Below, piece by piece: positions 32,812-39,973 of a stretch of 39,973 bases of DNA. Numbering within the stretch: position 1 is the stretch's first letter; every line of letters starts with the position of its first letter. The position numbers and the translations under genes are program-made. The notes beneath the pieces were generated by a model. It did not search any database. It saw only the letters and a list, made by a program, of their open reading frames with translations, and was not told the origin of the DNA. The DNA comes from Candidatus Brevefilum sp. (GTDB lineage: Bacteria > Chloroflexota > Anaerolineae > Anaerolineales > Anaerolineaceae): the NCBI GenBank assembly GCA_019428905.1, contig JAHYJN010000023.1, positions 1 through 39,973 on the forward strand, read 5' to 3'.

Positions 32812-34092
32812 TCACAGCGGTTTCACACCCCCCAGGCCAGACACAGATTGATCCACCTGCGGTTCACCCTGGTATAGAATGCTGCCAGCACCTGAAACAC
32901 TGCCTTTGAGTTTGGTTTCAACCCACACCTTGGCTGAACCCGCACCGGTTAGGGTCACATCCGCTTCCTCGCTGCGCAAGCCAACCGCCTGGTAGCTGCC
33001 CCCACCGCTCAACGCCACCACCTGTGACTGGACTTCACCCGCCAGGCGCACCTCACCCAAACCGCCCAGGGTCACCTCTAATTCATGGACGTTGAGCCCG
33101 GTGATGTGTAACAAGCCCAGCCCGCTATGATGCAGTTTGAGCTTATCGCCAGTGATGGCCTCAGCGCGGATCACCCCCGCGCCGCCCAAGGTGAGCTGAT
33201 CAAGTTCTTTAACCGTAATGGTGTAGCGCAACCGGTTTTCAGCGCTGATCCAACCCAACCCCGTCCAATCGACCACATCGAGGGCATACGTGATCTTCAG
33301 CACCCCATCCACCACATTAGCAGCGACCTTCTTGATCAGTTCCGGGTCGCCTTCGATCCGTAGAGCACATGATTCACCCTGGGATAAGAACACCTCACCC
33401 ACGCTCTTGAAGATCAAGCCGGTGAATTCAGCACCCTCGACGAAATTTTTGGGTTCCTCTTCAGCTTGGGTTGGGCCAGCAGAACCATCTGTGGGGAGGT
33501 CTTTGAAAGGCACCTCAAGGACGTCCTCCAGACCAGTTTCGATTGTCTCAGCCGACTTTCCATGGGCGAACAAAGCACGGCTGAAAACCACGAACAAACC
33601 CAACAAAATCAGGCCGGCGCCTAAGAATATGCCGCTATACGTATTGGCGCCTGAGATATTCAGGATCACCTCAAACAACACCCCAAATACCACAAATGAA
33701 ATCAACCCAATGGCAATCACCACGCCGGCAGCGCGCCGGAGGCCCTCACGTTTGAGATAGCCGTTCATGATCAGCATTCCCAAGCCTACCGCACTGGTCA
33801 ATAAGGCCCAAGCATAGGTCCAGGTACCCCACAAGTTGAAGGTGTTTTGGAAAAACAACAACAATCCAAGGGTGGTGATCACGGCGCCCGGGATCGCCAG
33901 TCCAGACCCTTTTCTGCCTGCCACCAGCATACCAACAAAGAAGGTCAACCCAAACAGCACGATCAGCAGCGGCCAATAATAAGCCATGAGCTGGATTCCC
34001 AGCAGTTGGTCAACCAGGAACAGCCCCCCGGTCAGCACCAGCACCACGCCCAGGAACACCTGCCAGTTGAATAAATGCTTGCTTTTCGCCAT
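32812..34092 (-). CDS. LiaF-like membrane protein with C-terminal GIN (DUF2807) beta domain
   Basis: Protein of 426 residues. The first 170 residues hold several membrane segments of the LiaI/LiaF-like type ('WQVFLGVVLVLTGGLFLVDQ', 'YYWPLLIVLFGLTFFVGMLV'). A charged linker follows to about residue 225. The C-terminal 200 residues form short repeated strands rich in Gly, such as 'DQLTLGGAGVIRAE', 'LEVTLGGLGEVRLAG', 'ADVTLTGAGSAKVWVE' and 'LKGSVSGAGSILYQG', the pattern of GIN/DUF2807 right-handed beta repeats. Such proteins are linked to envelope stress sensing in other bacteria; here that is inference. Ribosome site AAGGAG lies seven bases before the ATG. It sits between the GH4 gene and pfkB. 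Confidence 0.85.
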   Translation of the reverse strand: MAKSKHLFNWQVFLGVVLVLTGGLFLVDQLLGIQLMAYYWPLLIVLFGLTFFVGMLVAGRKGSGLAIPGAVITTLGLLLFFQNTFNLWGTWTYAWALLTSAVGLGMLIMNGYLKREGLRRAAGVVIAIGLISFVVFGVLFEVILNISGANTYSGIFLGAGLILLGLFVVFSRALFAHGKSAETIETGLEDVLEVPFKDLPTDGSAGPTQAEEEPKNFVEGAEFTGLIFKSVGEVFLSQGESCALRIEGDPELIKKVAANVVDGVLKITYALDVVDWTGLGWISAENRLRYTITVKELDQLTLGGAGVIRAEAITGDKLKLHHSGLGLLHITGLNVHELEVTLGGLGEVRLAGEVQSQVVALSGGGSYQAVGLRSEEADVTLTGAGSAKVWVETKLKGSVSGAGSILYQGEPQVDQSVSGLGGVKPL

Positions 34093-34116
34093 GTCTGACT
34101 CCTTATTTAAATTATG

Positions 34117-34185
34117 GAACGAATTAATTTTATCACGGGATAATCTTGATGCGGATAACCCCTTTCACCAGGGATCAATTCGTTC
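34117..34185 (-). promoter_or_regulatory. Inverted repeat after the GH4 gene
   Basis: GAACGAATT (34117-34125) and AATTCGTTC (34177-34185) can pair around a 51-nt interior that includes a small TTATC/GATAA hairpin. It begins four bases after the GH4 stop on the minus strand. It is either a 3' stabilising structure or part of the leader of the next gene. No T-run is present. Confidence 0.4.
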
Positions 34186-34188
34186 AGG

Positions 34189-35577
34189 TCAATTGAAAGC
34201 TGGCAGCCAATCGCCATGGGCTTCGATCATTGCATCCACCAGCTGATAGATCTGGTCCGGGTCAAGCTCTGCTGCTGTATGCGGGTCGAGCAGGGCAGCG
34301 TGGTAGATGTGCTCACGCTTACCAGTCAGCGCTGCTTCAACCGTCAGGCTCTGTACGTTGATGTTGGTCTGGATCAACGCGGCCAGCTGGGGCGGCAGCG
34401 CACCGATTCGGGTCGGTTGGATACCGTTCTTATCCACTAAACAGGGCACCTCAACGCAAGCCTCACGCGGTAAATTATCGATCAGCCCGTCATTCATCAG
34501 GTTGCCATAGATCACACGCGGCTGTCCAGTCTCGATGGCATGGATGATGTACGCGCCATATTCCTGCGAGGGCTGACCGCTTTGGTCGCCGCTGAGCAGG
34601 CCTCGAATATGGTCAATTTCCATGTCAATCGCGCCGGCCGCTTTGAGATTCCTAACCAGCGCCTCTTGGTCCACCGGGACCGTCGGGTCCATAATGACCT
34701 CCCGGGCCACCTCCCAGCCGGCAATCTGCACTTTACAGCGCCGAATATACTCATCCAGCGGGATATTGTATTTTTCAATCAGATCCGGCCGGTCGCGCTT
34801 GATAAACCAGGGCACATATTCGGCAAAATGCTCGCTAGATTCGGTCACAAAGTACCCCAAGCGCTTGAACATATCAAACCGAACGCGGTTCCAATCGGGC
34901 ACCCGGCCTTCTTTGATCACCTGGTGGAGCAATGGGTACAGGTCCTGCCCATCCCGTTCAAAACGCAGGTAAAACGCCACGTGGTTGATTCCAGCACACA
35001 GGTAATTGATCTCATTAAGTGGTACATCAATCACTTCAGCCAGTTGGGCGGCGGTTCCCTGAACCGAATGGCACAGGCCAACGGTGCGAATGCGGGTCGC
35101 CCGCAGGATCGCCCAAGTCACCATCGCCATCGGGTTGACATAATTCAGCAGGGTCACATCCGGGCAGAGTTCTTCCATGTCACGGCACATTTCCAGGTAG
35201 ACCGGGATGGTGCGCAGCGCGCGCATGATCCCCCCGATGCCCAGCGTATCCCCAATCGTCTGGCGCAAGCCGAAACGTTTGGGAATCTCAAAATCCGTCA
35301 CCGTGCAGGGCTCATACCCTCCCACCTGGAACATGCCTATGGCATAATCAGCACCATCCAGCGCTGCCCGACGGTCAAGGTGCGCCTCAATTTTAGGTTC
35401 GACCCCCAAGGCCATTGCCACCCATTGGCCCACCTGAAGCGTAGTCTCCAACCTTGCGGGGTCAATGTCATGCAGGGCGATTGTGGATTCTGCCAGCTCA
35501 GGGAAGGTCAGGATATCCGTCAGTAAATCTTTGGCGAATACGGTGCTGCCGGCACCTAAAAATGCAATCTTTGGCAT
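34189..35577 (-). CDS. Glycoside hydrolase family 4, alpha-galactosidase (MelA) type
   Basis: GH4 enzymes cleave glycosidic bonds by an oxidation-elimination mechanism using NAD+ and a divalent metal. The NAD-binding motif 'KIAFLGAGSTVFAKDLL' is close to MelA. Likely metal ligands are Cys169 in 'GLCHSVQG' and His199 in 'AGINHVAF', with 'NYVNPMAM' (Asn148) in the substrate site. 462 residues is normal. 'CHSV' and the overall N-terminus favour alpha-galactosidase or alpha-glucuronidase-like activity over 6-phospho-glucosidase. The ATG at 35577 is chosen, with AAAGGAG nine bases upstream. It is the first gene of a possible operon with the GIN-domain protein and pfkB, and is divergent from the AI-2E family gene. 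Confidence 0.9.
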   Translation of the reverse strand: MPKIAFLGAGSTVFAKDLLTDILTFPELAESTIALHDIDPARLETTLQVGQWVAMALGVEPKIEAHLDRRAALDGADYAIGMFQVGGYEPCTVTDFEIPKRFGLRQTIGDTLGIGGIMRALRTIPVYLEMCRDMEELCPDVTLLNYVNPMAMVTWAILRATRIRTVGLCHSVQGTAAQLAEVIDVPLNEINYLCAGINHVAFYLRFERDGQDLYPLLHQVIKEGRVPDWNRVRFDMFKRLGYFVTESSEHFAEYVPWFIKRDRPDLIEKYNIPLDEYIRRCKVQIAGWEVAREVIMDPTVPVDQEALVRNLKAAGAIDMEIDHIRGLLSGDQSGQPSQEYGAYIIHAIETGQPRVIYGNLMNDGLIDNLPREACVEVPCLVDKNGIQPTRIGALPPQLAALIQTNINVQSLTVEAALTGKREHIYHAALLDPHTAAELDPDQIYQLVDAMIEAHGDWLPAFN

Positions 35578-35680
35578 CAAAAACACTCCTTTATAGAAAA
35601 TTCAGCTTCTTACAATTGTCTTAAGATCATACTGTTTAGGGCGACCACTTGCCTCATGGTTACAGGCTAACCAGTAAGGG

Positions 35681-35710
35681 TTGAAATATTGTATAATTAT
35701 ATGTGATACT
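35681..35710 (+). promoter_or_regulatory. Probable promoter of the AI-2E family gene
   Basis: In the 187-bp divergent gap the plus strand has TTGAAA (35681-35686) 18 nt before GATACT (35705-35710), which is preceded by TGT. An overlapping perfect TATAAT (35692-35697) lacks a good -35. The leader to the GTG start would be about 50 nt. No clear promoter for the divergent GH4 gene was seen. Confidence 0.45.
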
Positions 35711-35764
35711 TGAACAAACGCACGCATTTTAGCATGAAAAACACTGGTTAAGCGAAGGTAAATC

Positions 35765-37114
35765 GTGACATCTACAACACCGGAACCCAACAATAATGAT
35801 CCGCAAGGGGGTTCGCCCCATTGGAGTTGGACAACAAAACTGGTGGTGGGTCTGGCACTGGTCGCCATCTTTTTACTGCTTTTAGTCCGCTTCCAGAGCT
35901 TCCTTGGGCCATTGATCACCGCCATTCTCCTGGCATACCTGATCAACCCAATCGCAAATTTTGCCTGTGAAAAACTCAAGATCCCCTGGCGGTTATCCGT
36001 CACCATCATCTACCTGCTGCTGGTGCTGATCATCCTGGGTTTGACGACCTGGGGTGGGTTTGCCCTGGTAGACCAAGTTCAAAACCTGATCGGCTTTATC
36101 GAGAAAAACATCTTCCAGCTCCCCGACCTGGTCGCAGAAATCACTGAACGAACCTACGAAATTGGCCCCTTCACGTACACGCCCACAGGCATGAGCTGGG
36201 ATGAGATCACCAATGAGATCGTGCGCGCCATTCAACCCGCCATTGGTCGGCTGGGGAACCTGGTGGGGTCGATTGCGGCTGGGGCGGTAAACATCATCAC
36301 CTGGACGGTGTTGATTCTACTAATTTCGTACTTCTTACTAGCAGAATCAGCGGGATTTCCGGGTGAATTATCTGACGCAAGTTTTAGCGGCCAACGGGAA
36401 GATATGCAGCGCATTGGTGGGGAACTGAACCGCATCTGGCGCGCCTTTATTCGCGGTGAGCTGCTGATCGTGTTGATCTCGTATGTGATTTACACCGTTC
36501 TGCTGGGCGTCATGGGGGTGCAATTCTTCGTGGGCTTGGCCGCCGTCGCCGCCCTGGGTCAATTGATCCCTTACCTGGGTGCCTGGGCAACCTGGGTCTC
36601 CTTCGGGTTGGTGGCCTTATTCCAATCCAATATTCCCTTTGACCTCCCATCCGGCGTTTACATGTTGATTGTGTTAGGCGTTTCGATGGTAATCAATAAC
36701 ATCATCGACAATATCATCCGCACCAAGATTATGGCATCGGGTTTAAAGGTCCATCCTTCACTGGTGCTGATCGGGGCAATCATCGGCGTCCAGCTGTTTG
36801 GCTTCATCGGGATCGTGATCGCTGCCCCCATTATGGCCAGCTTCAAATTATTCCTGACCTACATCATCCGGAAACTTGGCGACCAGGACCCCTGGGAAGA
36901 GCGTGAAACACCTGAACCCTTGGAAGAAACACCTTGGGCCATCAAAACAAAGAAAGTCTGGCAGGCGGTTAAAGGATGGTTTGTGAAGCAGTGGCAGGCT
37001 GTAAGCACATGGACTGTTAATCAATGGCAGGTACTCCGCCAGAAATCTTCAAAAAAGATTTCTGAGAAATCCACAACATCATCCAATCCACAGCCACCGT
37101 CCGATGAACAATAA
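35765..37114 (+). CDS. AI-2E family transporter (PerM/YdiK-like membrane protein)
   Basis: 449-residue membrane protein with about eight spans, of the PF01594 family. Typical features are 'FLGPLITAILLAYLINPIAN' near the N-terminus, 'LNRIWRAFIRGELLIVLISY', 'LGQLIPYLGAWATWVSFGLV', and the C-terminal 'LSVMINN'-type strand with 'GLKVHPSLVLIGAIIGVQLF'. Members are variously reported as exporters or ion antiporters, so a substrate should not be assumed from the family name. Translation appears to start at GTG 35765 with AAGG upstream. The C-terminal 70 residues are a charged, tryptophan-rich tail ('KKVWQAVKGWFVKQWQAVST') that is not part of the core family and could be a membrane-surface helix. Confidence 0.9.
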   Translation: MTSTTPEPNNNDPQGGSPHWSWTTKLVVGLALVAIFLLLLVRFQSFLGPLITAILLAYLINPIANFACEKLKIPWRLSVTIIYLLLVLIILGLTTWGGFALVDQVQNLIGFIEKNIFQLPDLVAEITERTYEIGPFTYTPTGMSWDEITNEIVRAIQPAIGRLGNLVGSIAAGAVNIITWTVLILLISYFLLAESAGFPGELSDASFSGQREDMQRIGGELNRIWRAFIRGELLIVLISYVIYTVLLGVMGVQFFVGLAAVAALGQLIPYLGAWATWVSFGLVALFQSNIPFDLPSGVYMLIVLGVSMVINNIIDNIIRTKIMASGLKVHPSLVLIGAIIGVQLFGFIGIVIAAPIMASFKLFLTYIIRKLGDQDPWEERETPEPLEETPWAIKTKKVWQAVKGWFVKQWQAVSTWTVNQWQVLRQKSSKKISEKSTTSSNPQPPSDEQ

Positions 37115-37235
37115 GGAACCAGCCCAACAGGAAATTTAATGCCATCACATCTCGGAATATCGCTGAAAATTATGTGTAGAATTGTGATATAAATGGCGTT
37201 GAGCAATAACCACATTAATTAAAGGAGCAAACACC

Positions 37236-37427
37236 ATGGATGAGAACAACGAGCCCGTAACCAACACGATCGCCGAAACGGAGAACTTCCTTGCCTGGCG
37301 CGCAGAAGAGCCAGACGGTGAGACCACCTACCACCTCGAATTAAACAACGTCACCTTGCACTTTTTCAAAGAGGATTGGCAGGAATTTTTAGACCTGGTC
37401 GACCTGGTACTGGACGAAGAGCTGTAA
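37236..37427 (+). CDS. Small conserved-looking acidic protein
   Basis: 63 residues, strongly acidic, no membrane segment. It reads 'ENFLAWRAEEPDGETTYHLE', then 'LNNVTLHFFKEDWQEFLDLV', and probably folds as two strands and a helix. The ribosome site AAGGAG lies eight bases before the ATG, which makes it a credible gene. I do not recognise a named family. It follows the AI-2E gene by 121 bp in the same direction and may be co-transcribed. Confidence 0.75.
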   Translation: MDENNEPVTNTIAETENFLAWRAEEPDGETTYHLELNNVTLHFFKEDWQEFLDLVDLVLDEEL

Positions 37428-37703
37428 GCTTTTCCCCACAAAAGCAGAGACACCCGCAAAGGGATGGCTCTCGCCCAGCATTTAAAGGGTAATCCGGTAT
37501 CGTTTTGTCATTCACTTGACATTCTGTTCCGTTTGATTTCTTTTGTAATCAATACGGCTTTCTAAAAGGGGCTTTCCTAAAAGCACAAAGAAAACAATAA
37601 GTATGGCTAAAATCAACGAAAGCATCTCGTAGAGAAGCCCCGGTGGGGCTTCTTAATCTACCAATTATGGATAACCGCCCCACAACCCGGCTGCTTAATC
37701 TTA
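37428..37703. other. Intergenic region with a symmetric hairpin
   Basis: No gene was found. AGAAGCCCC (37633-37641) and GGGGCTTCT (37645-37653) form a perfect 9-bp hairpin with a 3-nt loop, but neither strand has a following T-run, so it is not a standard terminator. A short direct repeat, CTTTCTAAAAG/CTTTCCTAAAAG, occurs near 37558-37583. TTGACA near 37517 has no matching -10. Confidence 0.45.
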
Positions 37704-37745
37704 AATAAAAAATGGGACTGTCTCCTTTACTTTTAGGACAGTCCC
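37704..37745 (-). terminator. Bidirectional intrinsic terminator
   Basis: GGGACTGTC (37714-37722) and GACAGTCCC (37737-37745) form a perfect 9-bp stem. On the minus strand the sequence ATTTTTTATTT follows, terminating the GNAT gene. On the plus strand TTTGTTGTT follows, so it may also serve the upstream plus-strand genes. Confidence 0.88.
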
Positions 37746-37752
37746 TTTGTTG

Positions 37753-38733
37753 TTAAGGCTTACGCCGCATCCAGATCAGTGTTCTGAATTCGAAAAAACC
37801 CAGATCTCGCAGTGCTTCTTCAAACCTGCTTTTTGGGTAATCGATCGAAAGCGGATGATTCTTGGGTACATGGCGCATCACATGTCCCAAACCAAACGGC
37901 AGCAAGGTCTCGACCCGACCATCCGGAAAAGCCAACCAAAGGTTATTAGCATAGCTGTCTGATTTCTGCCAGGTGATCACCCCCTGGCATTTTCCATCAA
38001 TACACACTGCCCAATGTTTGAGGAGCGCACCCTCCATCACGTTTGAAATGGCTTGCAGCACACCAGGTTCAAACCTGCGGAAATTAACCGGCAGGTTCCA
38101 TCGAATAGCCCGGGGATAAGCTGCTTCCAGTTCATCACGCTGGATTTCCCAATCCCCTCGCAGCCTCCGGCGAACCGACAGCCCCGCTTGCGCTGTGACC
38201 GACCCCGACTGGAAGTCTGCCGGGCGGATGCGCCAGGTGGTGCGGGCCGCCTGGTCGATAAATCCCAATGAACGATAAAGAGTGATCGCGGGCGGGTTGT
38301 CATCTCGCACCTGCAGCCACACCTCGGATTCACGCTGTTGTGCCAGGTGCATCAATGCGCGTTGGGTCAATTTGCGTGCGATACCCTGGCGACGAAAGTC
38401 GGGATGCACAGCCACATTGGCAATCAGGTAGACCCGGCGCCCATCCTTGCGCAGCGGGACCAGGCTCAGGTTGCCCACAATTCGCCCATCTTCCTCCCAC
38501 ACAAAACCTGAGGTTCGCCCGGTTTCTAGATCAGAAACATTCGAAAGCCAACCCATCATGCGCATATCCCGGGCTGCTTTGCGCATCTCGGTCACATAGG
38601 TCTTGCCATCAGGGTCAAGGTGGATGGGAAAGCATAACTCGATCAGGTCAGCTACTGGGTTCAGGTCATGCGCCAGGTCGATTTTACGGATAGGGTCTGA
38701 TGTATGAAGTGTCGGAGACAAAGCCGTGATCAT
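37753..38733 (-). CDS. GNAT family acetyltransferase with a second GNAT-like half
   Basis: 326 residues. The N-terminal half is a clear GNAT domain: 'GNLSLVPLRKDGRRVYLIAN', then acetyl-CoA motif A 'VAVHPDFRRQGIARKLTQRA', and 'VRDDNPPAITLYRSLGF'. The C-terminal 150 residues resemble a degenerate second GNAT fold ('HWAVCIDGKCQGVITWQKSD', 'FGLGHVMRHVPKNHPLSIDY'), as in tandem GNAT proteins. The acceptor substrate is unknown. The start at 38733 has a weak ribosome site. A strong terminator follows 8 bp after the stop. It is separated from infA by another terminator, so is its own unit. Confidence 0.88.
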   Translation of the reverse strand: MITALSPTLHTSDPIRKIDLAHDLNPVADLIELCFPIHLDPDGKTYVTEMRKAARDMRMMGWLSNVSDLETGRTSGFVWEEDGRIVGNLSLVPLRKDGRRVYLIANVAVHPDFRRQGIARKLTQRALMHLAQQRESEVWLQVRDDNPPAITLYRSLGFIDQAARTTWRIRPADFQSGSVTAQAGLSVRRRLRGDWEIQRDELEAAYPRAIRWNLPVNFRRFEPGVLQAISNVMEGALLKHWAVCIDGKCQGVITWQKSDSYANNLWLAFPDGRVETLLPFGLGHVMRHVPKNHPLSIDYPKSRFEEALRDLGFFEFRTLIWMRRKP

Positions 38734-38761
38734 AGGGCAATTTTACCCCAACTGTAGATAT

Positions 38762-38786
38762 AAAAAATCCTGCCGAAGCAGGATTT
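38762..38786 (-). terminator. Intrinsic terminator of the rpsU-infA transcript
   Basis: AAATCCTGC (38765-38773) and GCAGGATTT (38778-38786) form a 9-bp stem with loop CGAA on the plus strand (TTCG on the minus strand, a very stable tetraloop). On the minus strand a T-run follows (TTTTTTATAT). It starts about 33 bp after the infA stop. Confidence 0.92.
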
Positions 38787-38818
38787 ATTTGTATACGAAT
38801 TAGGACATTACTTAACGA

Positions 38819-39070
38819 TCAGTTATCCTGATCAGGTGAGGCTGAATGACGCCGATAACGATAGACAATCCGCCCGCGTGTAAGATCATAGGGAGAGATC
38901 TCCAACCGTACCCGATCTCCCAATAAAATCCGGATATAATGCCGACGCATTTTGCCGGAAAGATAAGCCAGGATCTCCGAGCCATTTTCCAATTCAACCT
39001 TGAACTGTGTTCCGGGCAAGGCCTCCACAACCGTACCTTCTACGGTTAATTTATCGTCATCTTTGGCCAT
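38819..39070 (-). CDS. infA: Translation initiation factor IF-1
   Basis: IF-1 binds the 30S A site and helps IF-2 and IF-3 select the initiator tRNA. The S1-like OB fold is recognised by '[20 protein letters not shown]', '[20 protein letters not shown]' and '[20 protein letters not shown]'. Length 83 is slightly longer than the usual 72 because of a short C-terminal tail (HSASPDQDN). AAGGAGG lies five bases before the ATG. It is the second gene after rpsU instead of being in the ribosomal spc operon. Confidence 0.96.
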   Translation of the reverse strand: MAKDDDKLTVEGTVVEALPGTQFKVELENGSEILAYLSGKMRRHYIRILLGDRVRLEISPYDLTRGRIVYRYRRHSASPDQDN

Positions 39071-39103
39071 AAAACCTCCTTCTAACTTGCAAACTGGCTA
39101 TTC

Positions 39104-39289
39104 TCAGTCACGGCGTTGATAAGAACGTCGAATAGCCTTTTTCTTCTCGATGCGCCGAAGTTCACTCTTTGAGATGAACCAGCGTTTTCGGCGGATCGTA
39201 CTCAACACGCCGCTTTTGACAACCTGCTTGCGAAATCGTCGCAGCAGTTGTTCTTGTGATTCATTAGGTCGCAAAACCACACGAGCCAA
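39104..39289 (-). CDS. rpsU: Ribosomal protein bS21
   Basis: Small basic 30S protein that helps the anti-Shine-Dalgarno region pair with mRNA. Core motifs are 'LRPNESQEQLLRRFRKQV' and 'KRWFISKSELRRIEKKKAIR' with a basic end. The start is notable. A GTG at 39298 would lie within the ribosome site GGGAGGTG itself, so I prefer the TTG at 39289, which has the ideal seven-base spacing (61 residues). A GTG at 39280 is a third option. A rare start and a structured leader would suit autogenous control, but that is inference. It is followed 33 bp later by infA. Confidence 0.93.
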   Translation of the reverse strand: MARVVLRPNESQEQLLRRFRKQVVKSGVLSTIRRKRWFISKSELRRIEKKKAIRRSYQRRD

Positions 39290-39332
39290 AACCCTCACCT
39301 CCCTTCCAAAAGGTGATCATCGGAACAAACAG

Positions 39333-39409
39333 AGGTTGGGAGGTAAAAACCACACCAACCTTGTCACGTCCCAAGGCAAAGGTGCGCGTTCAATAGATTT
39401 GGACGCACC
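39333..39409 (-). promoter_or_regulatory. Structured 5' leader of rpsU
   Basis: Two hairpins lie in the 120-nt leader: GGTGCG (39381-39386) with CGCACC (39404-39409), and AGGTTGG (39333-39339) with CCAACCT (39355-39361). They lie upstream of the strong GGAGGT ribosome site and could be an autoregulatory structure for bS21. No known ribosomal leader class was recognised. Confidence 0.4.
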
Positions 39410-39416
39410 GGTAAGA

Positions 39417-39445
39417 ATTATACCTGAAATCTAGATAAATGGCAG
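39417..39445 (-). promoter_or_regulatory. Promoter of rpsU-infA
   Basis: Minus strand: CTGCCA (39440-39445), 17-nt spacer, perfect TATAAT (39417-39422). It lies about 70 bp downstream of the 5S gene, so rpsU-infA can be transcribed independently of the rRNA operon. Confidence 0.7.
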
Positions 39446-39514
39446 GGTAGGCAGACAACCTATCTCCCCATTGAACCAGAGCAGCGCCCATAACGCACAG
39501 TTAAATAAAAAAAG

Positions 39515-39636
39515 TCCTTTGGCAATGACCTACTCTCCCAGGGGGCTGCCCCCCAAGTACCATCGGCGCTGGTGAGCTTAACGACCGGGTTCGGGATGTT
39601 ACCGGGTGTGCCCTCACCGCACAAATCACCAAAGGA
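39515..39636 (-). rRNA. rrf: 5S ribosomal RNA
   Basis: The 122-nt length and conserved blocks fit 5S rRNA: GCGGTGAGGGCACACCCGG, CCCGAACCCGGTCGTTAAGC, GCGCCGATGGTACT and GGGAGAGTAGGTC. Ends were set by the terminal helix TCCTTTGG/CCAAAGGA and by alignment to E. coli 5S spacing. It follows 23S after about 80 bp. A T-run starts right after the terminal helix, which may itself act as the terminator of the rRNA operon. Confidence 0.95.
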
Positions 39637-39718
39637 CATTTTTACAATGTTAACGATACCAAAGAATAATCAAGACAAACAAATTGAGGCGAAAAAGCAG
39701 CGAGTTCTCCACATCACG

Positions 39719-39973
<255 letters not shown>

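Noticed and set aside
34540-35526. 328-codon plus-strand frame opposite the GH4 gene
   Set aside because: It is antisense to a well-supported GH4 enzyme, His/Pro/Arg-rich without domain features.
37633-37653. Hairpin AGAAGCCCC/GGGGCTTCT as a terminator
   Set aside because: No T-run follows on either strand.

Overview
The window looks like a chromosomal segment of an anaerobic Chloroflexota bacterium, most likely class Anaerolineae. This is inferred from protein style and is not proven. The clues are a sugar-binding lipoprotein with an ETVxETV-type low-complexity linker, a secreted protein carrying a 'FLPLILKSYG' segment of the kind common in exported Chloroflexi proteins, heptanucleotide intergenic repeats, formate-tetrahydrofolate ligase, and a fused ECF ATPase. 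Most genes lie on the minus strand.

Layout. 1-510: tandem array of a 183-bp non-coding unit with internal 17-bp inverted repeats, cut by the window edge. 626-7108: housekeeping genes (rsmA, a YabE-like G5/3D cell-wall protein, mfd, pth). 7142-7537: heptad repeats. 7538-11843: LacI regulator plus carbohydrate ABC transporter operon, with a strong promoter and a palindromic operator. 12225-13427: coiled-coil membrane lipoprotein. 13799-21482: ECF transporter (fused ATPases, T and S components) interleaved with nucleoside-salvage enzymes (MtnA-like isomerase, MTAP/MTIP-type phosphorylase, MtaD-type deaminase), with a class II aldolase just upstream. 21584-25920: LppM-like lipoprotein, fhs, Phd-like small protein, aldo/keto reductase. 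26008-31829: AT-rich island (GT-C-like membrane protein, secreted beta-rich protein, IS element) bracketed by two diverged copies of a structured intergenic repeat. 31854-37427: PfkB kinase, LiaF/GIN-type membrane protein, GH4 glycosidase, AI-2E family protein, small conserved protein. 37753-39973: GNAT protein, rpsU-infA, 5S rRNA and the 3' end of 23S rRNA.

The most interesting system is 13799-21482. Together the genes could import or recapture a 5'-modified nucleoside (5'-methylthioadenosine or 5'-deoxyadenosine), deaminate it, phosphorolyse it, isomerise the pentose-1-phosphate and split it to dihydroxyacetone phosphate and an aldehyde. That would be a deaminate-first version of the known DHAP shunt, coupled to a dedicated ECF transporter. 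The phosphorylase has Asn where adenine-specific MTAPs have Asp, which fits a 6-oxopurine (methylthioinosine-like) substrate made by the adjacent deaminase. The leader of the transporter operon holds an intrinsic terminator and a possible antiterminator pairing, suggesting attenuation or a riboswitch. Function is inferred from family membership and gene order; nothing here has been tested.
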